This document shows positions 28,204 to 37,513 of a stretch of DNA of 64,000 nucleotides, one piece after another. Source of the DNA: an uncultured Ruminococcus sp. (GTDB taxonomy: Bacteria; Bacillota; Clostridia; Oscillospirales; Ruminococcaceae); contig CAMKMD010000004.1 in the NCBI GenBank assembly GCA_946413815.1, positions 1 to 64,000 of the forward strand, written 5' to 3'. The notes under the pieces are model-generated. The model was not told the DNA's origin and ran no database searches. It was given only the letters and a program-made list of their open reading frames with translations. The first letter of the stretch is position 1, and each line of letters opens with the position of its first letter. Position numbers and translations under genes: made by a program.

Positions 28204-28875
28204 ATGGAGATAAGAAAATGTACACAGTGCGGAGGAGACCTTAAGCGTATACACACCAGAAGAGAGTGGTCATGCCCCTTCTGCAGCGCAAGATACACTG
28301 ACGAACCGGCCGAGACAGCAAAGCCTCGTAAAAAATACTATGGACTGAACGAGGAGGTATTTCTTCTTGAGGCTGATCTTTCAAAGATAATCAAGAAGGA
28401 TAATGTCAGGTGCTGCATCAACACCATAGTCCACTGTATGGATAATTATGAGACCTCAGGAGATATTGAGGAATACATTATGAGGAAATGCGAGATACCG
28501 GATGATGTCTCTGCAAAGGGTGTGCGTGAGGAGCAGATAACCAACGCCATGCCACGTATAAGCGAGGTCATGGAGCAGGGAGAGCGTGTAATATTTTACT
28601 GTAACAAAGGGATTTTATCCAAGGGTAAGGAGTATACTGTTGTGACTGACAGGCGCTGCATCTTTGTGGACAAGAAAAGCATAATGCAGGTGCCGCATAT
28701 CGATATCGATACCCTCGAGTTTTCGGACTGCGCAAACTGCTATATGAACGGCGATTACTCCAAGTCGATCATCAATGTCAGCGGAAAAAGCTCATTCCAT
28801 GGCGCACTTCTTGCCATGATAGTTCTGATGTCCTTTGAAGCTGACAACGACAGGGAAAAGATAAGGATTATATAA
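28204..28875 (+). CDS. zinc-ribbon protein with PH-like domain
   Basis: A 223-residue protein with an N-terminal zinc ribbon (C6, C9, C24 and C27 in CTQCGG and CPFCSA). The C-terminal half contains GERVIFYCNKGILSKGKEYTV and VVTDRRCIFVDKKS, the pattern of bacterial PH-like (YdjP/bPH) domains. The last residues include a weak hydrophobic stretch (LLAMIVLMSF). Function is unknown. It lies 39 bases after the membrane protein and 11 before the lipoprotein, in one operon. Confidence 0.6.
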   Translation: MEIRKCTQCGGDLKRIHTRREWSCPFCSARYTDEPAETAKPRKKYYGLNEEVFLLEADLSKIIKKDNVRCCINTIVHCMDNYETSGDIEEYIMRKCEIPDDVSAKGVREEQITNAMPRISEVMEQGERVIFYCNKGILSKGKEYTVVTDRRCIFVDKKSIMQVPHIDIDTLEFSDCANCYMNGDYSKSIINVSGKSSFHGALLAMIVLMSFEADNDREKIRII

Positions 28876-28886
28876 GGAGTGTAATA

Positions 28887-29579
28887 GTGGATCACTTCAG
28901 AAATGTTTTTGCAGTCCTGATGCTGGCGGCGATGGCCCTGTCGTCCTGCGGAAGTAAAGACGATGCCGCAGATACGGCAGTACCTGATGCGGAGCTTGTC
29001 TTTGCCGCAGCAGGTAGCGTATATATTGACGGAGATGCTGATGCCGTGAAAAACAGGGGAGATGTGCTTGCAGACGGAAAGCCTGTGGGACAGGTACGTG
29101 AGAGCGGCATAACAGATCCCCGTATAACGTATTCCGTCAACGGTGAGGACAGGTTCTATATCAAATACTATACAAAGGGCGATATTGAGGACGAGAGATA
29201 TCCCTCGGGTGCGACCTATGCCTATTACGACATGAATGGCACGGTTCTCGGCTACTCACAGGAAAGACTTCTGTTCAGGGGCGATGATATGGGATATATG
29301 ATGACCTTCCTTAATGCAGACGGTACGATGAAGGATTACTTCGTTGAAGCCAACGACACCTCCACCCACAACTGGGCGGAGAATAATGCCGTCATCCGTA
29401 CTATGGACAGAAAGGCCGTTGGTTCGGTGGATCTCAGCCTTGTGGACAATACCACAAAAGAATGCTCAGTCACAATGTCATTAGGGGAAGCCGCTGGTCA
29501 GCTTTCCGAAATGGACCGTGCGGCAGTGTACTGGAAATGTATGAAGGATCTCTATGACAGGTACTGTCAGAAGGAATGA
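28887..29579 (+). CDS. lipoprotein of unknown function
   Basis: A 230-residue exported protein with GTG start (AAGGAG upstream) and a lipoprotein signal ending ALSSCGS (lipidated cysteine about residue 21). The mature part has the repeat-like segments DAELVFAAAGSVYIDGDADAV and TVLGYSQERLLFRGDD, suggesting a beta-rich surface domain. It is the third gene of the operon starting at 27208 and is followed by a hairpin terminator. Confidence 0.65.
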   Translation: MDHFRNVFAVLMLAAMALSSCGSKDDAADTAVPDAELVFAAAGSVYIDGDADAVKNRGDVLADGKPVGQVRESGITDPRITYSVNGEDRFYIKYYTKGDIEDERYPSGATYAYYDMNGTVLGYSQERLLFRGDDMGYMMTFLNADGTMKDYFVEANDTSTHNWAENNAVIRTMDRKAVGSVDLSLVDNTTKECSVTMSLGEAAGQLSEMDRAAVYWKCMKDLYDRYCQKE

Positions 29580-29600
29580 GATGCCAATGGATATACACTG

Positions 29601-29633
29601 AAAATGCCTGCAGTACTTACTGTACGGCATTTT
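29601..29633 (+). terminator. terminator of the 27208-29579 operon
   Basis: Eight-base-pair outer stem (29601-29608 with 29626-29633) around a short inner stem. The arms are A-rich and T-rich, as in bidirectional terminators. Confidence 0.6.
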
Positions 29634-29663
29634 CCTTTATCCGGCAGATGAGCTTCAGACGCC

Positions 29664-29692
29664 TTGACTTTTTTTGTCACGGCTGCTATAAT
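29664..29692 (+). promoter_or_regulatory. promoter of the MoxR-VWA operon
   Basis: TTGACT (29664-29669), 17-base spacer, TATAAT (29687-29692). A leader of about 105 bases follows. A 60-codon frame crossing it (29664-29846) starts within the promoter and looks like chance. Confidence 0.8.
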
Positions 29693-29805
29693 GTTCGTAA
29701 ACGTATCATGGTATCATAAGGAGTACGTGGACATCTGCCCTGATGACTGCCAAAGGCAGCATTACGGTATGCGTATACTCTTGCTAATATTCTACTGGAG
29801 GCAAT

Positions 29806-30870
29806 ATGAATCTACCATTTACTATAACTCAGAACGAGCTTTCTGAGATACTGCTCAATATATCACCTATACGCCCGGTTTTCATCTGGGGAGCACCGGG
29901 TATCGGAAAATCAGCTCTGGTGCAGAAATTTGCCGACGATGTGGGTATGCCCTGCGTATCACTTCTCGGCAGTCAGCTTGCGCCGGAGGATATCATCGGA
30001 ATACCGCAGATAAGCGGGGAGACCTCACGCTTTGTGCCGCCGAAGATGATAGCGCGCAAGGAGCCTTATGTACTGTTCCTCGACGAGCTCAACGCCTGTT
30101 CACAGGAGGTGCAGAAGGCCTTCTACAGTCTTATCCACGAAAAGAGGATAGGTGAATACCACCTTCCCGCAGGAAGCGTGGTCATCGGTGCCGGAAACCG
30201 CTCTCAGGATGGCGCTATCGTAAAGACCATGTCTACGGCACTTGTAAACCGTATGTTCCATGTGCAGCTCATGGCAGATCCGCAGCAGTGGCTGAACTGG
30301 GCATACGAGAACGAACTTCATCCGTGGGTCATCGAATATATTACTCAGCGCCCCGACCATCTGTTTTCAGAACCGCCCAAGACCGAGGAGCCCTACTCCA
30401 CGCCTCGTTCGTGGCATATGCTGAGCGATGCGCTGAAGGAGTACGAGGCCGGTGAAAAGCGGCTTCCTGAAAATATTCTCCGGGTGCTGGCATACGGATC
30501 TGTATCCGCGAGCCATGCGGGACTCTTTCTTGCCTTTGTCAAGAACATAGGCAACAAAGACCTTCTCAGCAGGATAATCAAGGGCGATGCACGCTTTCCG
30601 TCTGACCCTTCCGAAAGAGATGTGCTTTACTTTGTTTCACAAAGCTTCCGTGCAAGGCTGCTGACGGAGCTGCCTGAGGACAAGCAGAAACTCGACAAGA
30701 ACACGCAGTACCTGACGCACCGTGCAAAGGCGCTCATCAAGGATCTCTCCCATATCAGCCTTGAACTTGCGCAGATGATAGTTTCATCAGATGACGGGAA
30801 GGTGCTGCCGGAATGGTTCATGGTGGAGATTGTCCGTGACCTACCGAGGCTCGTAAAGAACGAGAAATAA
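29806..30870 (+). CDS. MoxR-type AAA+ ATPase
   Basis: A 354-residue ATPase. Walker A reads GAPGIGKSAL near residue 31, Walker B LFLDELN near residue 89 and sensor I GAGNR near 125. The C-terminal half is helical. MoxR ATPases act as chaperones that remodel or load cofactors into a partner carrying a VWA domain. Here the partner is the next gene, which starts one base after the stop. The pair is widespread in Firmicutes without a fixed function. No substrate gene is recognisable nearby. Confidence 0.88.
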   Translation: MNLPFTITQNELSEILLNISPIRPVFIWGAPGIGKSALVQKFADDVGMPCVSLLGSQLAPEDIIGIPQISGETSRFVPPKMIARKEPYVLFLDELNACSQEVQKAFYSLIHEKRIGEYHLPAGSVVIGAGNRSQDGAIVKTMSTALVNRMFHVQLMADPQQWLNWAYENELHPWVIEYITQRPDHLFSEPPKTEEPYSTPRSWHMLSDALKEYEAGEKRLPENILRVLAYGSVSASHAGLFLAFVKNIGNKDLLSRIIKGDARFPSDPSERDVLYFVSQSFRARLLTELPEDKQKLDKNTQYLTHRAKALIKDLSHISLELAQMIVSSDDGKVLPEWFMVEIVRDLPRLVKNEK

Positions 30871-30871
30871 T

Positions 30872-32716
30872 ATGGCAAGGAATAAGAAAACCGAAAGAAT
30901 AACTCCCAACGAGCAGCAGCTTCTGGACGGCCTTGAGCTCATAAAAGCACATCCGCTGTTCGGAAAGCTGGACATGAGCTTGAACATTGTGCCGAAATCA
31001 AAGCTCGGGAAGAATGTATCGGCGAAGGTATCCTCTACAGGACATATCTACCTGAACAAAGACTGCGACAGGCAGCCGAAGGAGTGGGCATATCTTATCG
31101 CACACTGTATGCTGCATCTCTCTTTCGGCCATTTCGATGCGGACCGTATGCCCGGCTACTGGCAGCAGATAAGCGAAAAGAATCAGAAGTGGATAAACCG
31201 CTACGACCCCGGGCTGTGGAACATGGCCTGCGATATCTATATATCAAGGTTCCTTGCGGATATCAGGTTCGGCAAGACAGATATAGACCCTGCGTCTCTG
31301 AACACATACGGAAACTCCGAAGGCGAGCAGGGCATATATGAGAAGCTTGAGAGCGGGCACGTTCAGCCTGACCACACCCTTTTCGGTACCGCAGGGGAGC
31401 AGCCGGATATGATAGGCACTGAGACTCCGAAGACCTACCGCTGGGGAAGAAACGGCTATATCACGGATTTTGCCTATGCACTGGCGGATTCAGTGCGGAC
31501 GGTCATTGATACAGCCGGCAATCAGCAGCCCGGTTACAGCAAGCGCAAGAGCGTGATGCAGAAGGCTGCGGATTGGTTCGTGGATCACTACCCTCTGCTG
31601 GGCGGTGTGGCCATGGGATTCAGGCTCGTGGAGACCATCGGAAGGAGTGACCTCAGGGATGTTGAGGTCGCCGCAATAGATGTGGTCATCGGAGAGATAT
31701 ACGTCAATCCGGCTGCCGGACTGAATCTTGATGAATGGAAGTTCGTGCTTGCCCACGAGTACCTTCATGCGGGTCTGCAGCATCATGCAAGGCGCAACGG
31801 AAGAGACCCGTATCTCTGGAACGTGGCCTGCGATTTTGTCATCAACGGCTGGCTGAAGGAGATGGAGATAGGGCAGATGCCGGAGAAGGGGCTTCTGTAT
31901 GACGAGAAGCTGAAAAATCTTTCCGCTGAGGAGATATTCGACATCCTCACTGAGAATCTCAGGAAGAATTCGAAGCTGGAGACCTTCCGCGGCTACGGCC
32001 TCGGAGATATCATCGACAAGGGCTGGACGCCCGGCGGTGGGAATGCGACGACGCTGGATGATTTCTGCCGGAGCGCTCTGAGGAGCGGTCTGGAGTACCA
32101 TACATCCAGCGGGCGCGGCTACATCCCTGCAGGGCTTATCGAGGAGATAAAGGCACTTTCAATGCCGCCCGTACCATGGGATGTGGAACTGGCGAAGTGG
32201 TTCGATACCTGGTTCGCACCGATAGAGAAGCACCGGACCTATGCCCGTCCGAGCAGACGACAGAGCAGTACTCCGGATATACCGCGCCCGAGTCTCACGG
32301 CACAGGAGATACCGGACAACAGCCGGACCTACGCGGTAATAATCGACACCTCCGGTTCCATGTCCCCGACACTCATCGGCAAGGCACTCGGTGCGGCGGC
32401 AAGCTATTCCGTTGCCAAGGAGGTGCCGTATGTCAGAGTTGTATTCTGTGATGCCCGGGCATACGATCAGGGCTACCTTGCCCCTGAGGACATTGCCGGA
32501 AGGGTAATGGTGAAGGGCAGGGGCGGAACCATATTGCAGCCGGCTGTGGATCTCATCGAGAATGCAAAGGATTTCCCGAAAAACGGCCCTGTACTCATAA
32601 TCACCGATGCTGATATCGAACGTGACCTGAAGATAAAGCGTGAGCACGCCTTCCTCATACCAGCCGGAAAAAGACTGCCTTTCAGACCTAAGGGAAAGGT
32701 ATTCTATTTCTCCTGA
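30872..32716 (+). CDS. VWA protein with duplicated metallopeptidase-like region
   Basis: A 614-residue partner of the MoxR ATPase, resembling DUF2201-type putative metallopeptidases. Two zinc-site-like blocks are visible: HCMLH (78-82) with LWNMACD (near 121), and HEYLH (295-299) with LWNVACD (near 321). The second keeps the HExxH glutamate while the first has cysteine there. The C-terminal part (about 485-614) is a von Willebrand A domain with MIDAS motif DTSGSMS. There is no signal peptide. It likely works with the ATPase in protein maturation or stress response; peptidase activity is unproven. Confidence 0.82.
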   Translation: MARNKKTERITPNEQQLLDGLELIKAHPLFGKLDMSLNIVPKSKLGKNVSAKVSSTGHIYLNKDCDRQPKEWAYLIAHCMLHLSFGHFDADRMPGYWQQISEKNQKWINRYDPGLWNMACDIYISRFLADIRFGKTDIDPASLNTYGNSEGEQGIYEKLESGHVQPDHTLFGTAGEQPDMIGTETPKTYRWGRNGYITDFAYALADSVRTVIDTAGNQQPGYSKRKSVMQKAADWFVDHYPLLGGVAMGFRLVETIGRSDLRDVEVAAIDVVIGEIYVNPAAGLNLDEWKFVLAHEYLHAGLQHHARRNGRDPYLWNVACDFVINGWLKEMEIGQMPEKGLLYDEKLKNLSAEEIFDILTENLRKNSKLETFRGYGLGDIIDKGWTPGGGNATTLDDFCRSALRSGLEYHTSSGRGYIPAGLIEEIKALSMPPVPWDVELAKWFDTWFAPIEKHRTYARPSRRQSSTPDIPRPSLTAQEIPDNSRTYAVIIDTSGSMSPTLIGKALGAAASYSVAKEVPYVRVVFCDARAYDQGYLAPEDIAGRVMVKGRGGTILQPAVDLIENAKDFPKNGPVLIITDADIERDLKIKREHAFLIPAGKRLPFRPKGKVFYFS

Positions 32717-32725
32717 AAAGCACTG

Positions 32726-32761
32726 AGCCGCGTTTCCGGCATAGCCGGAGCGTGGCTTTTT
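32726..32761 (+). terminator. terminator of the MoxR-VWA operon
   Basis: A two-tier hairpin (32726-32732 with 32751-32757, inner 32736-32740 with 32744-32748) ending in five thymines. Confidence 0.75.
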
Positions 32762-32800
32762 GTATGAAGCTGTCACTGGTATTTCTCTCTTCTGTACATC

Positions 32801-32829
32801 TTGACATTTCTATGGCAATATGTTAAAAT
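32801..32829 (+). promoter_or_regulatory. promoter of the LRR surface protein gene
   Basis: TTGACA (32801-32806), 17-base spacer, TAAAAT (32824-32829). The transcript has a ~180-base leader. Confidence 0.8.
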
Positions 32830-32887
32830 TAGAGGTATCAGTATAGCAGTATCTTAAACTGCGCCACAGGAGAGGGGCCTGATCGTT

Positions 32888-33007
32888 ATGGGATATCAGA
32901 TATACACATACGTGAAAGACGGGTCAGCTCTGTCCTGTTCAAAATCCAACACGGGAATACAAGCGCTCTATGGGATAATCATGTTCTGTCGGGGCGCTTT
33001 TGTTTAA
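32888..33007 (+). other. possible leader peptide frame upstream of the LRR gene
   Basis: The ~180-base leader contains an open frame of 39 codons (MGYQIYTYVKDG ... FCRGAFV) that stops at the ribosome site of the LRR gene. Its 3' half overlaps a GC-rich stem (AAGCGC around 32970 with GCGCTT around 32995). AGGAGAGG stands rather far upstream, so translation is uncertain. No known riboswitch pattern was recognised. Confidence 0.3.
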
Positions 33008-33018
33008 GGAGGAAAAAG

Positions 33019-35154
33019 ATGAAACGATTCTGGAAAAAGACAACTGCCGGACTGCTTGCACTTCTTACTGTATTCGGCGCTTCGTACGTTATGCCGTATG
33101 CTGCAACGGAGGAGAGAGCAGTGATCACCGCAAGCGCGGATGATACCATCTCCGATGATTACAGTTACTCAGTCAACGAGGACGGCACAAGTGTTACCAT
33201 CAACAAGTGGTTCGGTTCTGCTGAAGAGGTAAATGTACCTGCAGAGCTTGACGGACTGACCGTAACCGGTATTGCCGGATGGACATTCTACGACAAGGCT
33301 TCCATTGTCAGGGTAAAGCTGCCGGATACGGTAAACAGCATCGGAAGCAATGCCTTCAACAGCTGCAGCAGCTTAAAGAGCATCAATATCCCGAAAGGCG
33401 TGACGGAAGTAAGTGACAGCGCATTTGTAAGGTGTACCTCATTGGAGGAGATAGAAATCCCGAACAGCGTCAAAAGCATCGGTGTACAGTCATTTGCAGG
33501 CTGTACAGCGCTGAAGAGTATTAATGTCCCTGAAAGCGTTAAAAGTATCGGCGGAAGTGCCTTCCGCGACACAGCATGGCTGGAGGCAAGAAAGGCTGAG
33601 ACCCCTCTCGTTATCGTAAATAAGATGCTGATAGACGGTACAACTGCTACTGGGAACGTGACTATACCCGATGGCGTTACATACATCGGCGACATGGCAT
33701 TCTCCGGCAGCAGCGGTCTTACAGGCATCACTGTACCGGGATTCGTAAAAGGCATAGGAGAGAATGCTTTCAGCCAATGTCCTTCCCTCAGTTCGGTAAC
33801 CATCAAGAACGGCGTTGAGAGCCTCGGCTATCAGGCATTTGCAAACTGCTCCGCCCTGACGGAGATAGAGCTGCCCGACAGCGTTACAAGCATCGGTGGA
33901 AGCGCCTTCTTCAACTGCGGGAAGCTGACCACTGCCGTACTTCCTTCCAACCTTGATGTTATCAGCAACTCCCTTTTCATGAGCTGCTCTTCTCTTAAGG
34001 ACCTTACACTTCCGGATACTGCGGGAAGCATAGAATTCCGTGCCTTTGTCGGCTGCTCATCCCTTAAAAAGATAGTCGTTCCGGAGGGCGTCACCAGTAT
34101 CGGTATGCAGGCTTTTGCTATGTGTCCGGAAATAACATCCTTTACAGTCCCTGGATCTGTAACAAGTATCGGATATGCGGGCATACCGATGAATGACGGT
34201 ATCGTTGTCAAGGGTATTCCGGGTTCAGGTGCGGAGGAATATGCAAAGCAGTACAGCCTTACTTTCGTTGATTCCAGGGCTGCTGATGCTGAGATAAGCT
34301 CCGTTTCTCTCACACTCAGCGATGACCTCGGTCTCAACTTCATCGTAGGTGAGGCGAATGCTGATAACTACAGGAACTACAGTATCAGGTTCTCCGGCAA
34401 ATGCTCTGAGGACGGAAAGACCGTTTCCGTCTCATCAAAGACCGTGAACGGAAAGAAGGTCTACTGCGCATCTTCAGGAGTTTATGCAAACAACATGAAG
34501 GAAGAAATAACAGCTGAGCTTTACAAGAACGGCGTTATGATAGACAGGAAGACCTTTTCAGTATTCGATTATCTCAATGCCGAAAGTGCAAGGATAAATG
34601 CTCTGCCTGAGATGACATCAGGCGACAAGAAGCTCCTTGACCTTGTGTCATTCACGATGACATACGGAAAGGTGGCTGACAATTACTTCAACGGCGCTTC
34701 AAATGATGTATCCATCCTCGACGGCGAGGGCTACAGCAAGTCTGAGGTAATAAGCAGGATAGGCAATAAGCAGCTTATGATAAACAACGAGGTTTGCCCG
34801 GTAAACTCCGATGCGGCAAAGCTCTCACTTGCACTTGACAGCAAGATGGCTGTACGTCTCTACATCAGGGGCGTAGCAGCAGGAACGGAGGATGATTCGA
34901 GAAGCCTCAGTACTGTTGCCGGCAAAAAGGGCGGAAAGAACTATCCCTCCTATTTTGAGTTCAGCGGACTGACGCCGCTTCAGCTCGGCGATATGCAGAC
35001 TGTTATCTTCGGAGATAATGTCTATAACTTCTCGGCTCTTGCATGGGCTTACCGCACACTTACAAACAGTGACGCCACAGAAAATAACGTATATATGGCA
35101 AAGGCTGTGGCACTGTACGCTTACTACGCCGGCATCTATGCTGACGGTCAGTGA
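33019..35154 (+). CDS. BspA-like leucine-rich-repeat secreted protein
   Basis: A 711-residue exported protein. The signal peptide (MKRFWKKTTAGLLALLTVFG) is cleaved near ASYVMPYAA. Residues about 85-400 are tandem LRR_5 units (VNSIGSNAFNSCSSLKSINI and similar, about 23 residues each). The C-terminal ~280 residues form another domain (ISSVSLTLSDDLGLNFIV ... KAVALYAYYAGIYADG) without recognisable catalytic motifs or dockerin. Such proteins act in adhesion to host or plant surfaces, or as effectors. It starts after AAGGAGG, and a 30-codon gene follows 18 bases downstream. Confidence 0.85.
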   Translation: MKRFWKKTTAGLLALLTVFGASYVMPYAATEERAVITASADDTISDDYSYSVNEDGTSVTINKWFGSAEEVNVPAELDGLTVTGIAGWTFYDKASIVRVKLPDTVNSIGSNAFNSCSSLKSINIPKGVTEVSDSAFVRCTSLEEIEIPNSVKSIGVQSFAGCTALKSINVPESVKSIGGSAFRDTAWLEARKAETPLVIVNKMLIDGTTATGNVTIPDGVTYIGDMAFSGSSGLTGITVPGFVKGIGENAFSQCPSLSSVTIKNGVESLGYQAFANCSALTEIELPDSVTSIGGSAFFNCGKLTTAVLPSNLDVISNSLFMSCSSLKDLTLPDTAGSIEFRAFVGCSSLKKIVVPEGVTSIGMQAFAMCPEITSFTVPGSVTSIGYAGIPMNDGIVVKGIPGSGAEEYAKQYSLTFVDSRAADAEISSVSLTLSDDLGLNFIVGEANADNYRNYSIRFSGKCSEDGKTVSVSSKTVNGKKVYCASSGVYANNMKEEITAELYKNGVMIDRKTFSVFDYLNAESARINALPEMTSGDKKLLDLVSFTMTYGKVADNYFNGASNDVSILDGEGYSKSEVISRIGNKQLMINNEVCPVNSDAAKLSLALDSKMAVRLYIRGVAAGTEDDSRSLSTVAGKKGGKNYPSYFEFSGLTPLQLGDMQTVIFGDNVYNFSALAWAYRTLTNSDATENNVYMAKAVALYAYYAGIYADGQ

Positions 35155-35172
35155 TAATAAAGGAGAACAGGA

Positions 35173-35265
35173 ATGGAAAAATACACGGCTCCGGAGATGG
35201 AGATAATAGCATTCGAGGCGGAGGATGTCATAACAGACAGCATCCCTGAAACAGACCTTGATTAA
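35173..35265 (+). CDS. 30-residue microprotein, copy 1 (possible peptide precursor)
   Basis: The reading frame MEKYTAPEMEIIAFEAEDVI plus a ten-residue acidic tail sits behind AAGGAG and directly before a strong terminator. It is cotranscribed with the LRR gene. A second gene at 61176-61265 encodes MEKYTSPELEVVAFEAEDVI with a different tail. Fifteen of the first twenty residues are identical, and eight of those use different synonymous codons, which argues for selection on the peptide. The YxxPE(L/M)E start resembles the YxxP motif that RRE-type recognition domains bind in leader peptides of some ribosomal peptides, but no modifying enzyme is encoded in this window. Confidence 0.65.
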   Translation: MEKYTAPEMEIIAFEAEDVITDSIPETDLD

Positions 35266-35272
35266 GAAAAGA

Positions 35273-35298
35273 CAGGCAGCTCCGGCTGCCTGTTTTTT
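35273..35298 (+). terminator. terminator after the LRR-microprotein unit
   Basis: A perfect eight-base-pair stem (35273-35280 with 35285-35292), four-base loop, six thymines. Confidence 0.9.
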
Positions 35299-35323
35299 AT
35301 TGATGGGATAAAGTGATCCGAAC

Positions 35324-35352
35324 TTGACGCAGATGCGGTGAGGTGATACAAT
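35324..35352 (+). promoter_or_regulatory. promoter of the sigma/anti-sigma operon
   Basis: TTGACG (35324-35329), 17-base spacer, TACAAT (35347-35352). About 185 bases of leader, AT-rich, without a recognised element. Confidence 0.7.
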
Positions 35353-35539
35353 ATAAAACGTACAACATCCTTTTTCTGTTTTTTATGATTTCCCGGCAGT
35401 TTTTTCGTGTGCCGGAGGATTACGGGAAATTTTCTGAATTTTTTCAGGAAATGTGTGACACTTTGAAAATTTGGTCTGAATGTTGTTTATGAAAGGAAAA
35501 ATTCCATGGAACTCTTTCGATCACATAAGGAGGACAGCT

Positions 35540-36106
35540 TTGACCGGAACTGAGTACTGTGCATTGCACAGAAAATCGCCAGATGAGGCGTATAATGCAC
35601 TGTTTGGAGCCTACTGCGACTATGTCCACGCCATAGTCTTCAATAAGCTGAGAAGCGTTGCTTCAAGGGAGGACATTGAGGAATGCGTGAGTGATATCTT
35701 TGCCGATATCTTCTTCGGCTACGATGTAAACAGCGAGTTTGAAGGGGATATGAAGGGATATATAAGTACAGTCGCAAAGCGCAGGGCGATAAACGCCTAT
35801 CACAGCCTGACAGCAAGAGCCGGCCATATGTCCGGTGAAACGGACGAGTATCTTGATTCCGTGAGCTCCGGCACCGATATTGAGGCCGACCACGACAGGG
35901 AAGAGACAAGGACCGTGCTTCTCGCCGGTATAAAAGATCTCGGCGAGCCGGATTCAACAATAATCCTCCAGAAATACTACTATGACCGCACCTCGGAGGA
36001 GATAGCAAAGCTGCTTTCCATGAAGGCCTCGGCAGTGCGTATGAGAGCTGCAAGAGCACTTGAAAAACTGAAAAAATCACTGGCTGCTGCCGGTATCACA
36101 TTATAA
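35540..36106 (+). CDS. ECF-type RNA polymerase sigma factor
   Basis: A ~188-residue sigma-70 family factor. Region 2 spans about residues 10-85 (AYNALFGAYCDYVHAIVFN, EDIEECVSDIFADIFF). Region 4 is C-terminal (DSTIILQKYYYDRTSEEIAKLL ... VRMRAARALEKLKKSL). I propose a TTG start (LTGTEYC) because AAGGAGG lies seven bases upstream. The in-frame ATGs further upstream (35480, 35489) have no ribosome site. The next gene encodes a membrane-anchored anti-sigma-like protein, and they likely form a regulatory pair for an envelope signal. The promoter it recognises is unknown. Confidence 0.88.
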   Translation: MTGTEYCALHRKSPDEAYNALFGAYCDYVHAIVFNKLRSVASREDIEECVSDIFADIFFGYDVNSEFEGDMKGYISTVAKRRAINAYHSLTARAGHMSGETDEYLDSVSSGTDIEADHDREETRTVLLAGIKDLGEPDSTIILQKYYYDRTSEEIAKLLSMKASAVRMRAARALEKLKKSLAAAGITL

Positions 36107-36118
36107 GGAGTGAGCACT

Positions 36119-37492
36119 ATGAGAGAAAATCGTGAATTTGATATACTTGAAAATGCAGACGATAACGAGATAGAGCTCCTTGCCAAGGTGCCGGTGCTGA
36201 CACAGAAAGAAAAGGACAGGATGTTGAAAATGAGCAAGAAAAAGCTGGATAATAAAAACAGGGAAAACAATATTGAAGAACAGGTAAGCGGAGTTGAGCA
36301 GTACAGACGCCCTAAGTGGCAGCCCATCTTTTCTGCTGCTGCCTGTGTGGCACTTGTTGCAGGTATAATCGGTACATCCGGTTTCCTGCACAAGAACAAG
36401 CAGAATGTTCCCGATACTGCCTACGCTGAGACAGTGATAGGCCTGTTTGAAAGGATAAATGAACTGAACCTCATTTGCGCCGGCGGAGGTGTGGAGCTTG
36501 AAGACGGTGCGCCTATTGAATACAGTGTGAATTCTTCTGAGGGATTCCATGATTATAACTATTACATTGTAGACGATGACCGTTTCAGCACTATTGACGA
36601 GGTTGAGGACTACTTCGGCAGGTTTGTTGCCGGTCCCCTTGAATTAAAGTATGATACCGCTGCATCAGAAGGATCACGGGAGAATGAGGCACCTGTATTC
36701 AGGGACTGGTATAACGATGACCAGACGTACACACTCTACTTTCTGAAGCGTGATGATGCAGAGGAAAATGCTGAGAAGATTGAACTGCGGAAGGACAGTG
36801 AAGGCACAGTTGCAGTGGATATCAGAGCAACAGACAGCGAGGAGATAAAGGCCGTATATGACAGATGCTGTGATTTTTCCGTTCCCGCAAAGGTAAGCGG
36901 CAATGACTGCACCGTATACGGCAGGATGGTGCTTGATGACGGTCAGTGGAAGATAAGCGAATATGCCTTCAGCCCAGACGGGCTTGCAAAGGACGGCTCA
37001 CATATCTATGATGCCTGCGCCGCAATGGATGCTGTCGAGGAATTTGATGCCTTTATAAGCACCGATGTCATAAGCGTAGATGAAAGTGATGAAAAGGCGC
37101 TCTATACAAACGGAAGTGAAATGAAATACTATCGGATCACTGACAAGGCTTTCAGAAATAAGGAAGACCTCAAGAAGTATATCCTGAACAGCTTCACAGA
37201 TTCTGTTTTCAGGAATTGCCCCGGTGTTCTCGGCGGCTACGCTCCTGTATTCATGGAGTTTGACGGCAGACTGTACCGCAATGCCCATGTGGGACTGAAA
37301 CATCATATAAGGTTCTTCGGTGAGCCGCAGGTCACTGTGACAGGCGCAGACAGCTTCACCGTTGAGGCTTCGAGCTCAACTGCTTATTCTTCTGTTGAGA
37401 CCGTGACGATAAACTGTGTCATGGAAGGCGGCAGATGGAAGGTGGAAAGCTTTGTCAGCGAGGCATATCCGGGGAGCAGCTCCGTTCAGTAA
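36119..37492 (+). CDS. anti-sigma-factor-like membrane protein
   Basis: A 457-residue single-pass protein encoded twelve bases after the sigma factor. A cytoplasmic N-terminal part (about 1-65, acidic then basic) precedes one membrane helix (FSAAACVALVAGIIGTSGFL, near residue 70). A large extracellular part follows with two NTF2-like units (GRMVLDDGQWKISEYAFS; NCVMEGGRWKVESFVSEAY). This topology fits a sensor that holds the sigma factor at the membrane, although no canonical zinc anti-sigma motif is visible. Start ATG chosen with AAGGAG nine bases upstream. Confidence 0.7.
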   Translation: MRENREFDILENADDNEIELLAKVPVLTQKEKDRMLKMSKKKLDNKNRENNIEEQVSGVEQYRRPKWQPIFSAAACVALVAGIIGTSGFLHKNKQNVPDTAYAETVIGLFERINELNLICAGGGVELEDGAPIEYSVNSSEGFHDYNYYIVDDDRFSTIDEVEDYFGRFVAGPLELKYDTAASEGSRENEAPVFRDWYNDDQTYTLYFLKRDDAEENAEKIELRKDSEGTVAVDIRATDSEEIKAVYDRCCDFSVPAKVSGNDCTVYGRMVLDDGQWKISEYAFSPDGLAKDGSHIYDACAAMDAVEEFDAFISTDVISVDESDEKALYTNGSEMKYYRITDKAFRNKEDLKKYILNSFTDSVFRNCPGVLGGYAPVFMEFDGRLYRNAHVGLKHHIRFFGEPQVTVTGADSFTVEASSSTAYSSVETVTINCVMEGGRWKVESFVSEAYPGSSSVQ

Positions 37493-37513
37493 ATAACAGG
37501 CATACGGCAAAAA

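Noticed and set aside
29664-29846. 60-codon frame before the MoxR gene
   Set aside because: It begins in the -35 box of the promoter and overlaps the MoxR start. No homology is visible.
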